The notes beneath the pieces were generated by a model. That model saw only the letters and a list, made by a program, of their open reading frames with translations. It searched no databases and was not told where the DNA came from. From contig NZ_KB906428.1 of assembly GCF_000381345.1 (NCBI RefSeq), forward strand, positions 1 to 21,156: a stretch of 21,156 nucleotides of DNA, in the 5' to 3' direction. This stretch comes from Deinococcus apachensis DSM 19763 (GTDB taxonomy: Bacteria > Deinococcota > Deinococci > Deinococcales > Deinococcaceae). The first letter of the stretch is position 1. Each line of letters begins with the position of its first letter. Both the position numbers and the translations under genes were made by a program. Shown here one piece after another: positions 7,202-15,573 of this stretch.

Positions 7202-7987
7202 TTGCCACCTGCTTGCCGGGTCCTTCCCAATCCTGGGGGCCCGGCTGCGTCCACCCGCTCCCCCAGAGGCTCTCACCGCGGCTGCCCGCACCCTCGGCGC
7301 GGGAAGTTCGACACGCGCTGCTTCGTCTCGTACCGCGACCTCGGCAGCCTGACCGGCCAGGCCCTCGACGACCTCATCGCGCGCACCATCACGCACTACG
7401 CCAGCGACCAGCGCCTCACCTCGTTCGAGTGGAAGACCTGCGGGCACGACGCGCCAGCCGACCTTCCCCAGCGCCTCATCGCACACGGCTTGCAGGCCGA
7501 GGAGCAGGAAACGGTGATGCTCGGCGAGGCTACGCACCTCGCCGTAGACGTCGCTCTGCCCCCAGGGGTGCGGCTACGCCGCATCGACGACCAACCCGAC
7601 CCGCTGCCCGACCTGACCCGGGCGGCGGCGGCGCAGGAGCGCGCCTTCGGCTTCCCGTTCGGAGTGAGGGATTTCGTGCAGCAACTCGAGAGGAAGCGCG
7701 GCCTGATCGAGATCTGGGTGGCGGAGGCGCAGGATGAGGTCGTGTGCACCGGGCGGCTGGAGGTGGTGCCGGGGACCGAGTTCGCGGGCCTCTGGGGGGG
7801 CGGGACAGTACCCGAGTGGCGGGGCCAGGGCATCTACCGGGCGCTCACGGCCGCACGGGCAAGGTCTGCCCTGGCCCGGGGGGTGCGCTTCTTGCACAGT
7901 GACTCGACGGAGTTCTCGCGGCCGATCCTGCAGCGCAGCGGTCTCCTGCCGGTGACGACGACCACGCCCTACCTCTGGAGGCGCTGA
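7202..7987 (+). CDS. GNAT N-acetyltransferase, damaged 5' end
   Basis: From about 7307 the frame encodes a typical GNAT protein: DTRCFVSYRDLG, a central ITSFEWKT-like block, VRLRRIDDQPDPLPDLTRAA (start of the acetyltransferase domain), the acetyl-CoA-binding PEWRGQGIYRALTAARA segment, and an ending PILQRSGLLPVTTTTPYLWRR. It should transfer an acetyl group from acetyl-CoA to an unknown amine substrate. The start is unresolved. This frame is open from 7037, but nothing before about 7307 looks like the family, and both other forward frames show coding bias there. One has a GTG at 7186 preceded by a TATCCT box, as in leaderless Deinococcus genes, suggesting a frameshift around 7250-7310. The TTG at 7202 is only a placeholder. 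A decayed copy of its 3' end lies at 17766-17892. Confidence 0.65.
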   Translation: MPPACRVLPNPGGPAASTRSPRGSHRGCPHPRRGKFDTRCFVSYRDLGSLTGQALDDLIARTITHYASDQRLTSFEWKTCGHDAPADLPQRLIAHGLQAEEQETVMLGEATHLAVDVALPPGVRLRRIDDQPDPLPDLTRAAAAQERAFGFPFGVRDFVQQLERKRGLIEIWVAEAQDEVVCTGRLEVVPGTEFAGLWGGGTVPEWRGQGIYRALTAARARSALARGVRFLHSDSTEFSRPILQRSGLLPVTTTTPYLWRR

Positions 7988-8105
7988 AGCCAGCGGACCA
8001 GCCCAGCTCAGGACAGTCTGGGTGAAGTCGCCAGGTACTTCTTCCAAGACGCCGTCGCGGCCTTGGCTCGTTCTGCGAAATCGTCAGCGCTCAGGGGCAC
8101 CTTCG

Positions 8106-10058
8106 TCAGGAGACGCTGACGTTCTCGATGGATAGTGTGGCGGACAGCCCGGGCGGGGTGAAGCCAAATACCTGGCCGTAAAACTGCAACTCTCCTTCCA
8201 GCGCCCGCTGGATGTTCTCCGCCCGCCGGAACCCGTGTCCTTCCCCCTCGAATTCCACTAGGGCGGTGGGCAGGCCACGTGACCGCACGGCTTCGAACAT
8301 CCGCTTGGCCTGATCGGGTGGCACCACCTTGTCCTCCAGCCCCTGGAAGAACACCACTGGGCGTGAGAGCTGCTCGGTGAAATGAATCGGTGAACGCGCC
8401 TGGTACAACTCTTTCATCTCTGGGTAGGGGCCGATCAGGCCATCCAGGTAGCGGCTCTCGAACTTGTGCGTGTCCTGGGTGAAGGTTTCGACGTCACTCA
8501 GTCCGAAGTGGCTTGCCCCGGCAGTGAACACGTCGTGGAAAGTCAGGGCGCACAGCACGGTGTACCCACCCGCGCTCCCGCCAGTGATCGCCATCCTCTG
8601 GGCGTCCACGTCGCCGCGTTCCGCCACGAACCTCGCCGCGTTCACGCAGTCCTGCACGTCCACCACGCCCCACTGGCCCCGCAAGCGTTCCCGGTACGCC
8701 CGGCCGAACCCAGTCGAGCCACCGTAGTTCACGTCCAGCACCGCGAAGCCCCGGGTCGTCCAGAACTGCACGAAGGGGTTAAGGACGGCGAAGGTGGCCC
8801 CAGTCGGTCCCCCATGGCTGATTACCAGCAGGGGCGGTCGTTCACCTTGAGGGCCGCGCGCCCGGGCGTTCCTTGGCGGGTAGAAAAACGCATGAGCGGT
8901 CTGGCCCTCCTCAGTAGGGAAGGTAATGGCTTCAGGCACGCTCAGGTCCTGCGGGTTCATCCTGAATGCATCGGATTCCTGTAGAACCTCCACATCTCCT
9001 TCCTCTGAGAACCGCACGATGCACGGGCGACGATCTGGGGCGCCTGCCAGACACACCACGCGCGAACCCTGAGCTTGTAGGTCCCACGTGAGGGTGAACG
9101 TCGTGTCCAGGTTGCGGAGTTGCCAACCCTCCCCGTCATGGTCCAGCACGGCCAAGTGGCTCTGGCCTCCCTGGTTGTAGGCACACATCAGCCGGTCCTC
9201 GCTCAGGAATGTGTACTGCGCGAGCCCGAAGACCCAGTGCGGTCCGCTGAACTCCGCCTCCATGGGGTAGAGCGCCTCAACCTGCGTGCCGAGGCGATAC
9301 AGGTTCCACCAACCCGTCCGGTCGGATACGAAGTGCAGTACCCCAGCGGGGGACCAGCGTGGCTCCAGGGCAGATTCTCCCCGCCCGCCCGCTACTTGCC
9401 GCACCTCTCGCAACGTCCCGTCCTCCGCGACGTCGGCGAGCATCAGGCGAGTGTCATCCCACGGCATGTTCGGGTGGTCCCACTCGACCCATGCGAGTCG
9501 GGTTTCGTCCGGGCTGAGGCGGGGCGAGGCGTAGAAGTCGGCACCGGTGGCGAGGACCACCCCACCCTCCGGGTTCTCCCCGGTGAGCTTCACGGCCACC
9601 AGCTCGTTGCGCGGTTCACGCGGGCCGCCGCGGTGATCCTCGCGCACCGCGATGAGCCGTCCACGGGGCAGGTCGAGGACCATGTCGGCGTAACGCACGT
9701 CCAACTCCGGCGTGATGGGTTCGGGTGTCTCCCCGGACGCCTGCTGGTAGAGGCGGCCGTCGTCGAAGTGACTGAAGTAGACCGTGCTGGCCTGCACGGC
9801 GTAGCAGCGGCCACCGTACTCATGGACCCGGGTGCGGACGTTGAAAGGAGCGGGGGTGACGTCGCTGACGGTGCCGTCTTCCCCACGTCTCACCAGGACG
9901 CTACGGCCACCCTCGGCGGGGCGCACCTCGATCCAGTAGATGTCTGGCCCGTCGACGGTGAGATCACTCACACCGACGATGGCGGCGGTGATCGCTTCAC
10001 TGCTGATGGGGGAAGGCCAAGCGCCGTACGGGTACACCGTCTGGTCCTGATCAGGCAT
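8106..10058 (-). CDS. S9-family prolyl oligopeptidase-type peptidase
   Basis: This 650-residue serine peptidase resembles dipeptidyl aminopeptidases and acylaminoacyl peptidases. Residues about 25-370 form a beta-propeller that filters substrates; blades are marked by ASPRLSPDETRLAWVEWD and PRWSPAGVLHFVSDRTGW. The C-terminal alpha/beta hydrolase has the oxyanion HGGPTG motif (415-420) and a triad of S495 in GGSAGGY, D576 in GLEDKVVP and H608 in GHGFR. There is no signal peptide, so it is probably cytosolic and trims short peptides. The ATG at 10058 is chosen over the longer open frame because AAGGAG sits just upstream and family-like sequence starts there. It lies 88 bases after the FGGY kinase on the same strand and may be co-transcribed, though no metabolic link is evident. 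It is convergent with the GNAT gene. Confidence 0.93.
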   Translation of the reverse strand: MPDQDQTVYPYGAWPSPISSEAITAAIVGVSDLTVDGPDIYWIEVRPAEGGRSVLVRRGEDGTVSDVTPAPFNVRTRVHEYGGRCYAVQASTVYFSHFDDGRLYQQASGETPEPITPELDVRYADMVLDLPRGRLIAVREDHRGGPREPRNELVAVKLTGENPEGGVVLATGADFYASPRLSPDETRLAWVEWDHPNMPWDDTRLMLADVAEDGTLREVRQVAGGRGESALEPRWSPAGVLHFVSDRTGWWNLYRLGTQVEALYPMEAEFSGPHWVFGLAQYTFLSEDRLMCAYNQGGQSHLAVLDHDGEGWQLRNLDTTFTLTWDLQAQGSRVVCLAGAPDRRPCIVRFSEEGDVEVLQESDAFRMNPQDLSVPEAITFPTEEGQTAHAFFYPPRNARARGPQGERPPLLVISHGGPTGATFAVLNPFVQFWTTRGFAVLDVNYGGSTGFGRAYRERLRGQWGVVDVQDCVNAARFVAERGDVDAQRMAITGGSAGGYTVLCALTFHDVFTAGASHFGLSDVETFTQDTHKFESRYLDGLIGPYPEMKELYQARSPIHFTEQLSRPVVFFQGLEDKVVPPDQAKRMFEAVRSRGLPTALVEFEGEGHGFRRAENIQRALEGELQFYGQVFGFTPPGLSATLSIENVSVS

Positions 10059-10146
10059 GATTGTCTCCTTGGGGCACAGCTTACACGCCGAGGGAAACCC
10101 GTAGAGGCCGTCAAAAACCCGGTTGACGAAGGCACAACACCTCCGC

Positions 10147-11622
10147 TCAGCGTGCGAACAGGGAACGCACCGCCGGGTACAACTCCATCCAGCGGGCGTA
10201 TCCGGCAGCGTAACGTGCGGCGCGAGCTGGGTCGGGCGTGTAACAGGTCCCCGCGCGAGACTCCAGCACCTGCGCGCGGTAGGCGGCGAACGACGGCGTC
10301 CAGCCCAGGAAGGCAAAAGCCGTGTAGGCACTCCCCAGGACTGGCAACAGAGCAGCGTCGGGGGGCACCCTGACGGGCGAGCCCAGGATATCGGCCAGGA
10401 TCTGGCACCACGCAGCGCTGCGGGTGCCCCCGCCCAGGAGCGGCACCGCGCCGCTCTCTGGGGCGCGATTCGCGCCGAGCGTTTCACCCGTGGCTTTGAG
10501 GGCGTACGCCACGCCCTCGAGGACCGCGCGGGCCAGCTCCCCTGGCCCGCTGTGCGCCTCTACCCCCACAAACACGCCCCGGGCATGGGGGTCGCTCACC
10601 GGAGAGCGCTCGCCCGCCAGGTAGGGCAGACACAGCAGCGCGGCTGGCTCCGCCCCGGCTACCAGTACCTCGAGGGCCACGTAGTCACCGCCCGCGAAAG
10701 TCTGCGCTGCCCATTGGTGCGCGGAACCCACGTTGCTGAGCGGTGCCACCGCCAGCACCTCGTCCGGGTCGCGAAGGGGCAGGCGAAACAAGCCCTCACC
10801 GGCCAGCGTGGGCTGACGGCGCTGCACGGCCCCGACCCAACCACTGGTGCCCAGGTACACGTATCGCTCACCCTCACTTGATACGCCCGCTCCCAGGGTG
10901 GTGGCCCCGGCGTCGCCCAGCCCAGTGAGGACCGGCAACCCCTCGGGTAGGCCGGTCGAGGCCGAAGCCTCCGCACTCACCTGCCCCGCCAGCTCGTGCG
11001 GCCAGCGCAACTGCGGCAGCTGTACGTCGAGCCCGAGGGGACCGAGCCATTCGTCTCGCCACGCGGCGCGCTGGAGGTCGTAGAACCCTGTGGTCGCCGC
11101 CGTGGTGTGATCGGTGACATGGACGCCGCACAGGCGCTCGATCAGCACACCCGCTGCCCCGACGTGGAGATGCGGGCGGCCCTCCAGCACACCCGGGGCG
11201 TGGCGCGCGAGCCAACGCAGCTTGGGCAACACGGACGTGGCGCCGTATGGATTGCCAGTAGCTACGGCAGGGTCCACCCCAAGCAGGGCGACGACCTCGG
11301 CCGCTTCCATCGCCGCCCGACTGTCGGAGTACAGCAGGGCCGGGTGGGAGCTGACCCCCGAGCGGGTGAGCGCGACATCCTGCATCTGACCGCTCAGACT
11401 CAGGGCGCTCAGGGTCTCCAGGGGCACACCCTGAGAGCGCCACGCGGCGCACAGGTCCACCAGGGCTGTCCACCAGGTGATGGGGTCTTGCTCGACGTGC
11501 CCGGGAGCGGGTTGCCAGGTCTCGATCAACACCTCGTGTGTGGCGAGCAGCGTCCCACTGGCGTTCAGGACGACCCCCTTGACGCTCGTAGTGCCGACAT
11601 CCACCGCGGCGACAGCGCTCAT
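10147..11622 (-). CDS. FGGY-family carbohydrate kinase (xylulokinase-like)
   Basis: This 491-residue protein is a full-length FGGY sugar kinase that phosphorylates a sugar or polyol with ATP in the cytosol. The N-terminal phosphate loop is DVGTTSVK (8-15). SGQMQ (77-81) corresponds to the SGQMHG segment of xylulokinases, and YSDSRA (98-103) is the substrate-side signature. GLGDAGATT (235-243) carries the likely catalytic base D237. The C-terminal ATPase lobe has LEGVAYALK and LLGGGTRSAAW (about 395). The exact substrate cannot be read from sequence; xylulose or a polyol such as erythritol or xylitol are candidates. It ends the ABC uptake operon, so it probably traps the imported substrate. 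Its ATG overlaps the stop of a 38-residue ORF as ATGA, implying translational coupling; GGGGA precedes the start. Confidence 0.9.
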   Translation of the reverse strand: MSAVAAVDVGTTSVKGVVLNASGTLLATHEVLIETWQPAPGHVEQDPITWWTALVDLCAAWRSQGVPLETLSALSLSGQMQDVALTRSGVSSHPALLYSDSRAAMEAAEVVALLGVDPAVATGNPYGATSVLPKLRWLARHAPGVLEGRPHLHVGAAGVLIERLCGVHVTDHTTAATTGFYDLQRAAWRDEWLGPLGLDVQLPQLRWPHELAGQVSAEASASTGLPEGLPVLTGLGDAGATTLGAGVSSEGERYVYLGTSGWVGAVQRRQPTLAGEGLFRLPLRDPDEVLAVAPLSNVGSAHQWAAQTFAGGDYVALEVLVAGAEPAALLCLPYLAGERSPVSDPHARGVFVGVEAHSGPGELARAVLEGVAYALKATGETLGANRAPESGAVPLLGGGTRSAAWCQILADILGSPVRVPPDAALLPVLGSAYTAFAFLGWTPSFAAYRAQVLESRAGTCYTPDPARAARYAAGYARWMELYPAVRSLFAR

Positions 11623-11735
11623 GCCTGTTCCCCGCGTCGGGTGGCGGACTTCATGTGGGTGACCAGAATGTAGAGGGTGTCTTTCTCGGCGACGCGAGGT
11701 GCACGGGGCGGAACAAGCGACCTACGTTCCCCCAT
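11619..11735 (-). CDS. 38-residue ORF coupling permease to kinase
   Basis: The ATG at 11733-11735 directly follows the permease stop (TAA-ATG), and the TGA at 11619-11621 overlaps the kinase start as ATGA. The product begins MGERRSLVPPRAPRVAEKDT and continues LYILVTHMKSATRRGEQA. It is basic, has one short hydrophobic patch (LYILV) and no signal peptide. I recognise no family. It could be a leader peptide coupling kinase translation to that of the permease, a small regulator, or the residue of a larger lost gene. A GGGAAG sequence near the permease end could serve as its ribosome binding site. The tight fit on both sides argues that it is translated. Confidence 0.45.
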   Translation of the reverse strand: MGERRSLVPPRAPRVAEKDTLYILVTHMKSATRRGEQA

Positions 11736-12701
11736 TTAACGCGCTTCCCGGCCGAGCCGCTGCACGATCACAGCCAGGATGACGATGAGCCCCGTAATCA
11801 CGTCCTGCAAGAACGTGGGAATCTGCAGGATGGTGAGGCCATTGGCGAGCACGCCGATGATCAGCGCGCCGAGCACGGTGCCCGGCACGTTGGGCACGCC
11901 GTCCTTGAAGGCCGTCATGCCGAGAAAGGCGGCCGCGTACGCGGGCAGGAACAGCCCGTTGCCTCCAGTGGGTTGAGCTGAGCCCAACCGTGAGGCGAGC
12001 AGCGCCCCGGTGAACGCGGCGAGCAGCCCCGAGAGGGCGAACGCGGCCATTTTATGTCGGCTCACTGAAATTCCAGCGACGCGGGCGGCCGCCTCATTGC
12101 CACCCACCGCGTACAAGCGGCGGCCAAAGGGCGTGTGGGTGAGCACGAACCACGCCAGCACCGCCACGGCCAGCATCACGAGCGACAACGCTGGCACCCC
12201 CAGAAGGGCGGCGCGCCCCAGGGCTGAAAACCCCTCGGGGATGTTCTCGAACACCGTGCTGCCACCAGTCATCCAGAACACCAGCCCGCCGAGGATGGTG
12301 CCCATGGCGAGGGTGGTGATGAAGGACAGCAGCCCGAAGCGGGTGATCAGCCAGCCATTGACCCACCCGGTGAACAGTCCTGCCAGGGCGGCCAGCGCGA
12401 AGCACGCCGCCACCGGAAAGCCGCCCACCGCGAGTTGAGCGGCCACCACGCCGCCCAGGCTGGCCAGGGCGCCCACCGAGAGGTCGAACTCACCGACCAC
12501 CATCACGAAGGTCGCACTGATCGCGATGATCACCAGGAACGAGATCTGGCGGCTGATGTTGATCGCGTTGTCCAGGCTGAAAAACGCGTCCGGGCTCAGC
12601 ACGCTGAAGGCGGCGACGATGGCGAGGGCGGCGACGGCCGTGCCGTAACGGCGGGTGAGGCGCGCGACCCCGGGGGTGGGCGCGCGTTTACTGGTCTGCA
12701 T
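11736..12701 (-). CDS. Sugar ABC transporter permease (RbsC-like)
   Basis: This 321-residue integral membrane protein belongs to the RbsC/XylH permease family. Hydrophobic segments run through the whole length, starting at about residue 18 (YGTAVAALAIVAAFSVLS). GEFDLSVGALASLGG is the family's conserved cytoplasmic-loop region (usually GGIDLSVG), and GTVLGALIIGVLANGL lies near the C-terminus. It would form the membrane channel with the ATPase and take substrate from the binding protein. The ATG at 12701 is preferred over a longer frame because a perfect AGGAGG precedes it. It overlaps the ATPase gene by 14 bases. Confidence 0.92.
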   Translation of the reverse strand: MQTSKRAPTPGVARLTRRYGTAVAALAIVAAFSVLSPDAFFSLDNAINISRQISFLVIIAISATFVMVVGEFDLSVGALASLGGVVAAQLAVGGFPVAACFALAALAGLFTGWVNGWLITRFGLLSFITTLAMGTILGGLVFWMTGGSTVFENIPEGFSALGRAALLGVPALSLVMLAVAVLAWFVLTHTPFGRRLYAVGGNEAAARVAGISVSRHKMAAFALSGLLAAFTGALLASRLGSAQPTGGNGLFLPAYAAAFLGMTAFKDGVPNVPGTVLGALIIGVLANGLTILQIPTFLQDVITGLIVILAVIVQRLGREAR

Positions 12702-14274
12702 GATGGCCTCCTGGGACCTCGCCTTCGTGGTAGCACGCCCGCAGCACGGCCTCCTCACGGAGCTCCCCGCCGCTCAGCTCGGCCACGTCGCGCCCCTCGC
12801 GCAGCACCAGCGCCCGGTCCGAGACTTCCAGCAGTTCACCGAGGTCCGAGGTGACGATCACGACGCCCGCCCCCTCACTGGCCTGCGCGCGCAGCAGGTG
12901 GTGGATGGCGCGCCTCGTCATGACGTCCACCGCCTGCGTGGGCTCGTCGCACAGCCACACGTTGGGACGTCGCGCGAGGGCGCGGGCGAATACGACCTTC
13001 TGCTGATTCCCCCCGCTGAGTTCCCCCACGGGCTGCTCGAGACCGCTTGCGCGAATGTTCAAGGCGCGCATGGCGCCCGCGACGGCCTGCCGCTCACGCG
13101 TGCGGTGAACGACACCCCAGGAGGTGTGGTCCGCCAGCGTCGCGAGGGTCGTGTTTTCGCGCACGCTGAGGTGGCCCATGAGGCCGTGTCCGCGGCGGTC
13201 CTCGGGAATCAGCACCGCGCGCGTGCCCTCGCCCCAACGCACAGTGCCGCCGCTGCGGGCACGCAGCCCGGCCAGCGCCTCAAGCAGCTCCGTGCGCCCC
13301 GCGCCCGCGAGGCCGTACACACCCAGCACCTCACCTGCGCTCACGGTCAGCGACACGTCTCGCACCCGGCCGTCTCGGGTGGCGAGGTGTTCCACCGTGA
13401 GGAGGGGGCGGCCCGGGGGTGCGGGGACGCGGGTCGGGGCACCCTCCTCGCGCACCGTGGCCTGGCCGGACATGGCTTCGACCAGCCGCGCCGCGTCCGC
13501 CTCGCCGCGCCCGAAGCGAGCACTCACCTGCCCGCCGCGCAGCACCGTGAGGTGGTCGGCGAGGTCGAGCACTTCGGCGAGGCGGTGCGAGACGTACAAC
13601 ACGGCCGTACCCTCCTTGCGCAGACGGTGGATCAGCGCGAAGAGCGTGTCCGCGTCATGGTGGGTGAGGGATGCGGTGGGCTCGTCGAGAATGAGGAGGC
13701 GGCTGCGCACGAGCACGGCCCGCAGCACCTCGGTCATGGTGCGTTGCGTGGGGGTAAGGTGCTGCGCGAGTTCGTCCAGTGGAACCCGCACACCCCACTC
13801 GTCTTGCAACGCGAGCGCGGCGCGGCGCATGGAGCTCCAGTCCACTCCCCAGGCGCGGCGTGGGTACGCGGAGCCCAGGTAGAGGTTTTCGAGCACGCTG
13901 AAGCCGGGCACCAATTGGCGGTCCTGGTGCAGCACCCGAATGCCGCGTGCCTGCGCGGCGTCGGGCCCCGTAAAGTGAGTTGGAGCGCCGTCCCACAGCA
14001 GCTCGCCCGCGCTAGGCGCGTACACGCCACTCACGACCTTGATCAGCGTACTTTTCCCCGCGCCGTTCTCGCCCACGAGGCCGTGGACCTCGCCCGCGGC
14101 GAGCGAGAGGTCCACCCCTTGCAGCGCCGCCTGCGTCCCGAAACGCTTGTTCAGGCCGCGCAGCGTCAGCAGGGGTGCGGCGACAGGGTCTCGGCCGAGG
14201 GTCAAGGTGAAGGTCCTGTCTCCGGTGGAGCCAGCGTGCTCAGGGCTGACGGGTGACGAGTGTGGCGGGCGCAT
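12688..14274 (-). CDS. Sugar ABC transporter ATPase (RbsA/XylG-like, two domains)
   Basis: This 528-residue protein has two nucleotide-binding domains in tandem and powers import with the adjacent permease. Domain 1 has Walker A GENGAGKST (68-76), a Q-loop near Q117 and Walker B LLILDEPT (193-200), but its signature reads LTPTQ (173-177) rather than the usual LS-GQ. Domain 2 has a degenerate Walker A, GLAGAGRTE (321-329, Lys replaced by Arg), which is normal in this family, a perfect LSGGNQQ signature (419-425) and Walker B VWLCDEPT (439-446). The ATG at 14274 overlaps the binding-protein gene by 35 bases and gives an extension of about 30 residues before the usual N-terminus. A TTG at 14205 with AGGA upstream is a credible alternative start. 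Confidence 0.92.
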   Translation of the reverse strand: MRPPHSSPVSPEHAGSTGDRTFTLTLGRDPVAAPLLTLRGLNKRFGTQAALQGVDLSLAAGEVHGLVGENGAGKSTLIKVVSGVYAPSAGELLWDGAPTHFTGPDAAQARGIRVLHQDRQLVPGFSVLENLYLGSAYPRRAWGVDWSSMRRAALALQDEWGVRVPLDELAQHLTPTQRTMTEVLRAVLVRSRLLILDEPTASLTHHDADTLFALIHRLRKEGTAVLYVSHRLAEVLDLADHLTVLRGGQVSARFGRGEADAARLVEAMSGQATVREEGAPTRVPAPPGRPLLTVEHLATRDGRVRDVSLTVSAGEVLGVYGLAGAGRTELLEALAGLRARSGGTVRWGEGTRAVLIPEDRRGHGLMGHLSVRENTTLATLADHTSWGVVHRTRERQAVAGAMRALNIRASGLEQPVGELSGGNQQKVVFARALARRPNVWLCDEPTQAVDVMTRRAIHHLLRAQASEGAGVVIVTSDLGELLEVSDRALVLREGRDVAELSGGELREEAVLRACYHEGEVPGGHHADQ

Positions 14275-15172
14275 AGAGTTCAGTGGCGCTCACCTTCTGT
14301 CCCTTGAAGACGCGGTCGATCTGTTGCGCGACCAGCACGGCCATCTGGGGGAAGTTCTGCTTGAGCGTGGCCTTGATGGGGGAGCCTTTTTGAATCAGAC
14401 TCACCGCCTGACTGGTGCCGTCAATGCCGACGACGATGATGTCGTCACGCCCGGCGGCCTGCAAGGCTTGGGCAGCGCCGATGGCGGGCTCGTCCCACCC
14501 GGCCCAGACAGCGGTAATGGCGCCTTTGCGGGAATTGGCCAGCAGGATGTTCTCCATCTGCTTGCGTGAATTCTCGATCGGGCCGGGCACCTGCACTTCC
14601 TGCTCGGTCACGACCTTGATACCTGGATTGGCCTTGAGCGCCGCGTCGAGCGCCTGGGTCCGCTTGAGCACACCCGGATGGGGACGGTAGGTGAGCACCA
14701 CGAGATTGCCCTTGCCGTTCATGGCCTTGAACAGGTACTGGGTGATGGTTTTGCCCAGAGCCGTGTTGTCACTGGTGGCGTTCATGGCCATGCCGCTGAT
14801 GTAGCCGCTGTCGAGGCCGAACACGGGAATCTTGGCATCGTTCGCGGCGCGAATCTGGTTCTTGAGCTGGTTGGGGTCGGTGCTGACGATGACGATCGCA
14901 TTCACCTTGGCGGAAATGACGTCTTCCATCCGGCTGGCGAGTTGCCCCACGTCCCCTTTGGTGTCGACCACGTTGGTCTTCCAGCCACGCTGCGCGGCTT
15001 GCGCCTGCAGCGACGCGATCATCTGGTTGGTCGTCACTGACTGTTGGAAGGGGGTCAAGATGGCCACGGTTTTCGCCGGGGTGGCCGCACCTGCGCCCGT
15101 GGCGAGTAGGCCGAGGGTGAGCGCTGCGGTCCGGAAGGCGAGGTGGGGAATCGTGCGCTGTGGGTTCACCAT
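14240..15172 (-). CDS. Periplasmic sugar-binding protein of an RbsB-type ABC transporter
   Basis: This 310-residue protein starts with a Sec signal (MVNPQRTIPHLAFRTAALTL, then GLLATGAGA, with cleavage likely near ATGAGAA). There is no lipobox cysteine, so it is probably a free secreted binding protein. The mature part is a type 1 periplasmic-binding fold: KTVAILTP first strand, VNAIVIVSTDPNQL, IPVFGLDSGY, GNLVVLTYRPHPG, ITAVWAGWDEPAIG and DIIVVGIDGT. It would capture a pentose, hexose or polyol for the adjacent permease and ATPase. The ATG at 15172 follows AGGAG at ideal spacing and begins the signal peptide, unlike the longer open frame. It is the first gene of the operon; an imperfect operator-like dyad lies about 110 bases upstream. 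Confidence 0.93.
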   Translation of the reverse strand: MVNPQRTIPHLAFRTAALTLGLLATGAGAATPAKTVAILTPFQQSVTTNQMIASLQAQAAQRGWKTNVVDTKGDVGQLASRMEDVISAKVNAIVIVSTDPNQLKNQIRAANDAKIPVFGLDSGYISGMAMNATSDNTALGKTITQYLFKAMNGKGNLVVLTYRPHPGVLKRTQALDAALKANPGIKVVTEQEVQVPGPIENSRKQMENILLANSRKGAITAVWAGWDEPAIGAAQALQAAGRDDIIVVGIDGTSQAVSLIQKGSPIKATLKQNFPQMAVLVAQQIDRVFKGQKVSATELYAPATLVTRQP

Positions 15173-15278
15173 AAGCAACTCCTGGTGCGGATAGGCCGCG
15201 TGACATGTGAACTTCAAGACCGCGTGCACAGCTACGGGAGGTAGCCTGCCCCGGAACCTTTCGTGAACTATCTGGACA

Positions 15279-15299
15279 GTGTATGGCACGATCTTACAC
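15279..15299. promoter_or_regulatory. Operator-like dyad upstream of the uptake operon
   Basis: GTGTA (15279-15283) and TACAC (15295-15299) are exact reverse complements 11 bases apart, about 110 bases upstream of the binding-protein start. The spacing suits a dimeric repressor such as a LacI- or DeoR-type protein. No regulator gene is encoded beside the operon, and short dyads arise by chance. Confidence 0.3.
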
Positions 15300-15573
15300 A
15301 CGTGGCCCAGTCACCTGTTCTCGTTGAGCCCTCAGCTTGGAGGGCAAAGACGCGAACAGGGACCTCTTTCTGTTCCTCAAGAGCTTCGTTCTGGAAACTC
15401 CGTCGAGGAGCAGCACCCGGCGAGTAGACCCGAACTGCCCGTCTGCGCCCGTGATCCACAACCCGCCGTATCCAGAGAGACGGGGGGTGGTGTTGCTGGT
15501 CTTCGCCGGGGCTGCAGCCGAGTTCGTGATCGACTGGCTGTTCTTCACGGCAGAATCCCTCAGGACCTGTTAG
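15300..15573. other. Intergenic, operon upstream region
   Basis: It holds the presumed operon promoter at its left edge. A forward frame (15337-15573) is open but matches no family. It reads into the MpaB-like remnant across a TAG stop at 15571-15573. Confidence 0.4.

Noticed and set aside
8104..8121. CGTCAG/CTGACG hairpin at the end of the S9 peptidase
   Set aside because: It overlaps the last codons, has only 6 bp and no T-run; not a credible terminator.
12655..14256. 533-codon plus-strand frame opposite the ABC ATPase
   Set aside because: The minus strand encodes a textbook ATPase; the plus frame is a GC-rich mirror.
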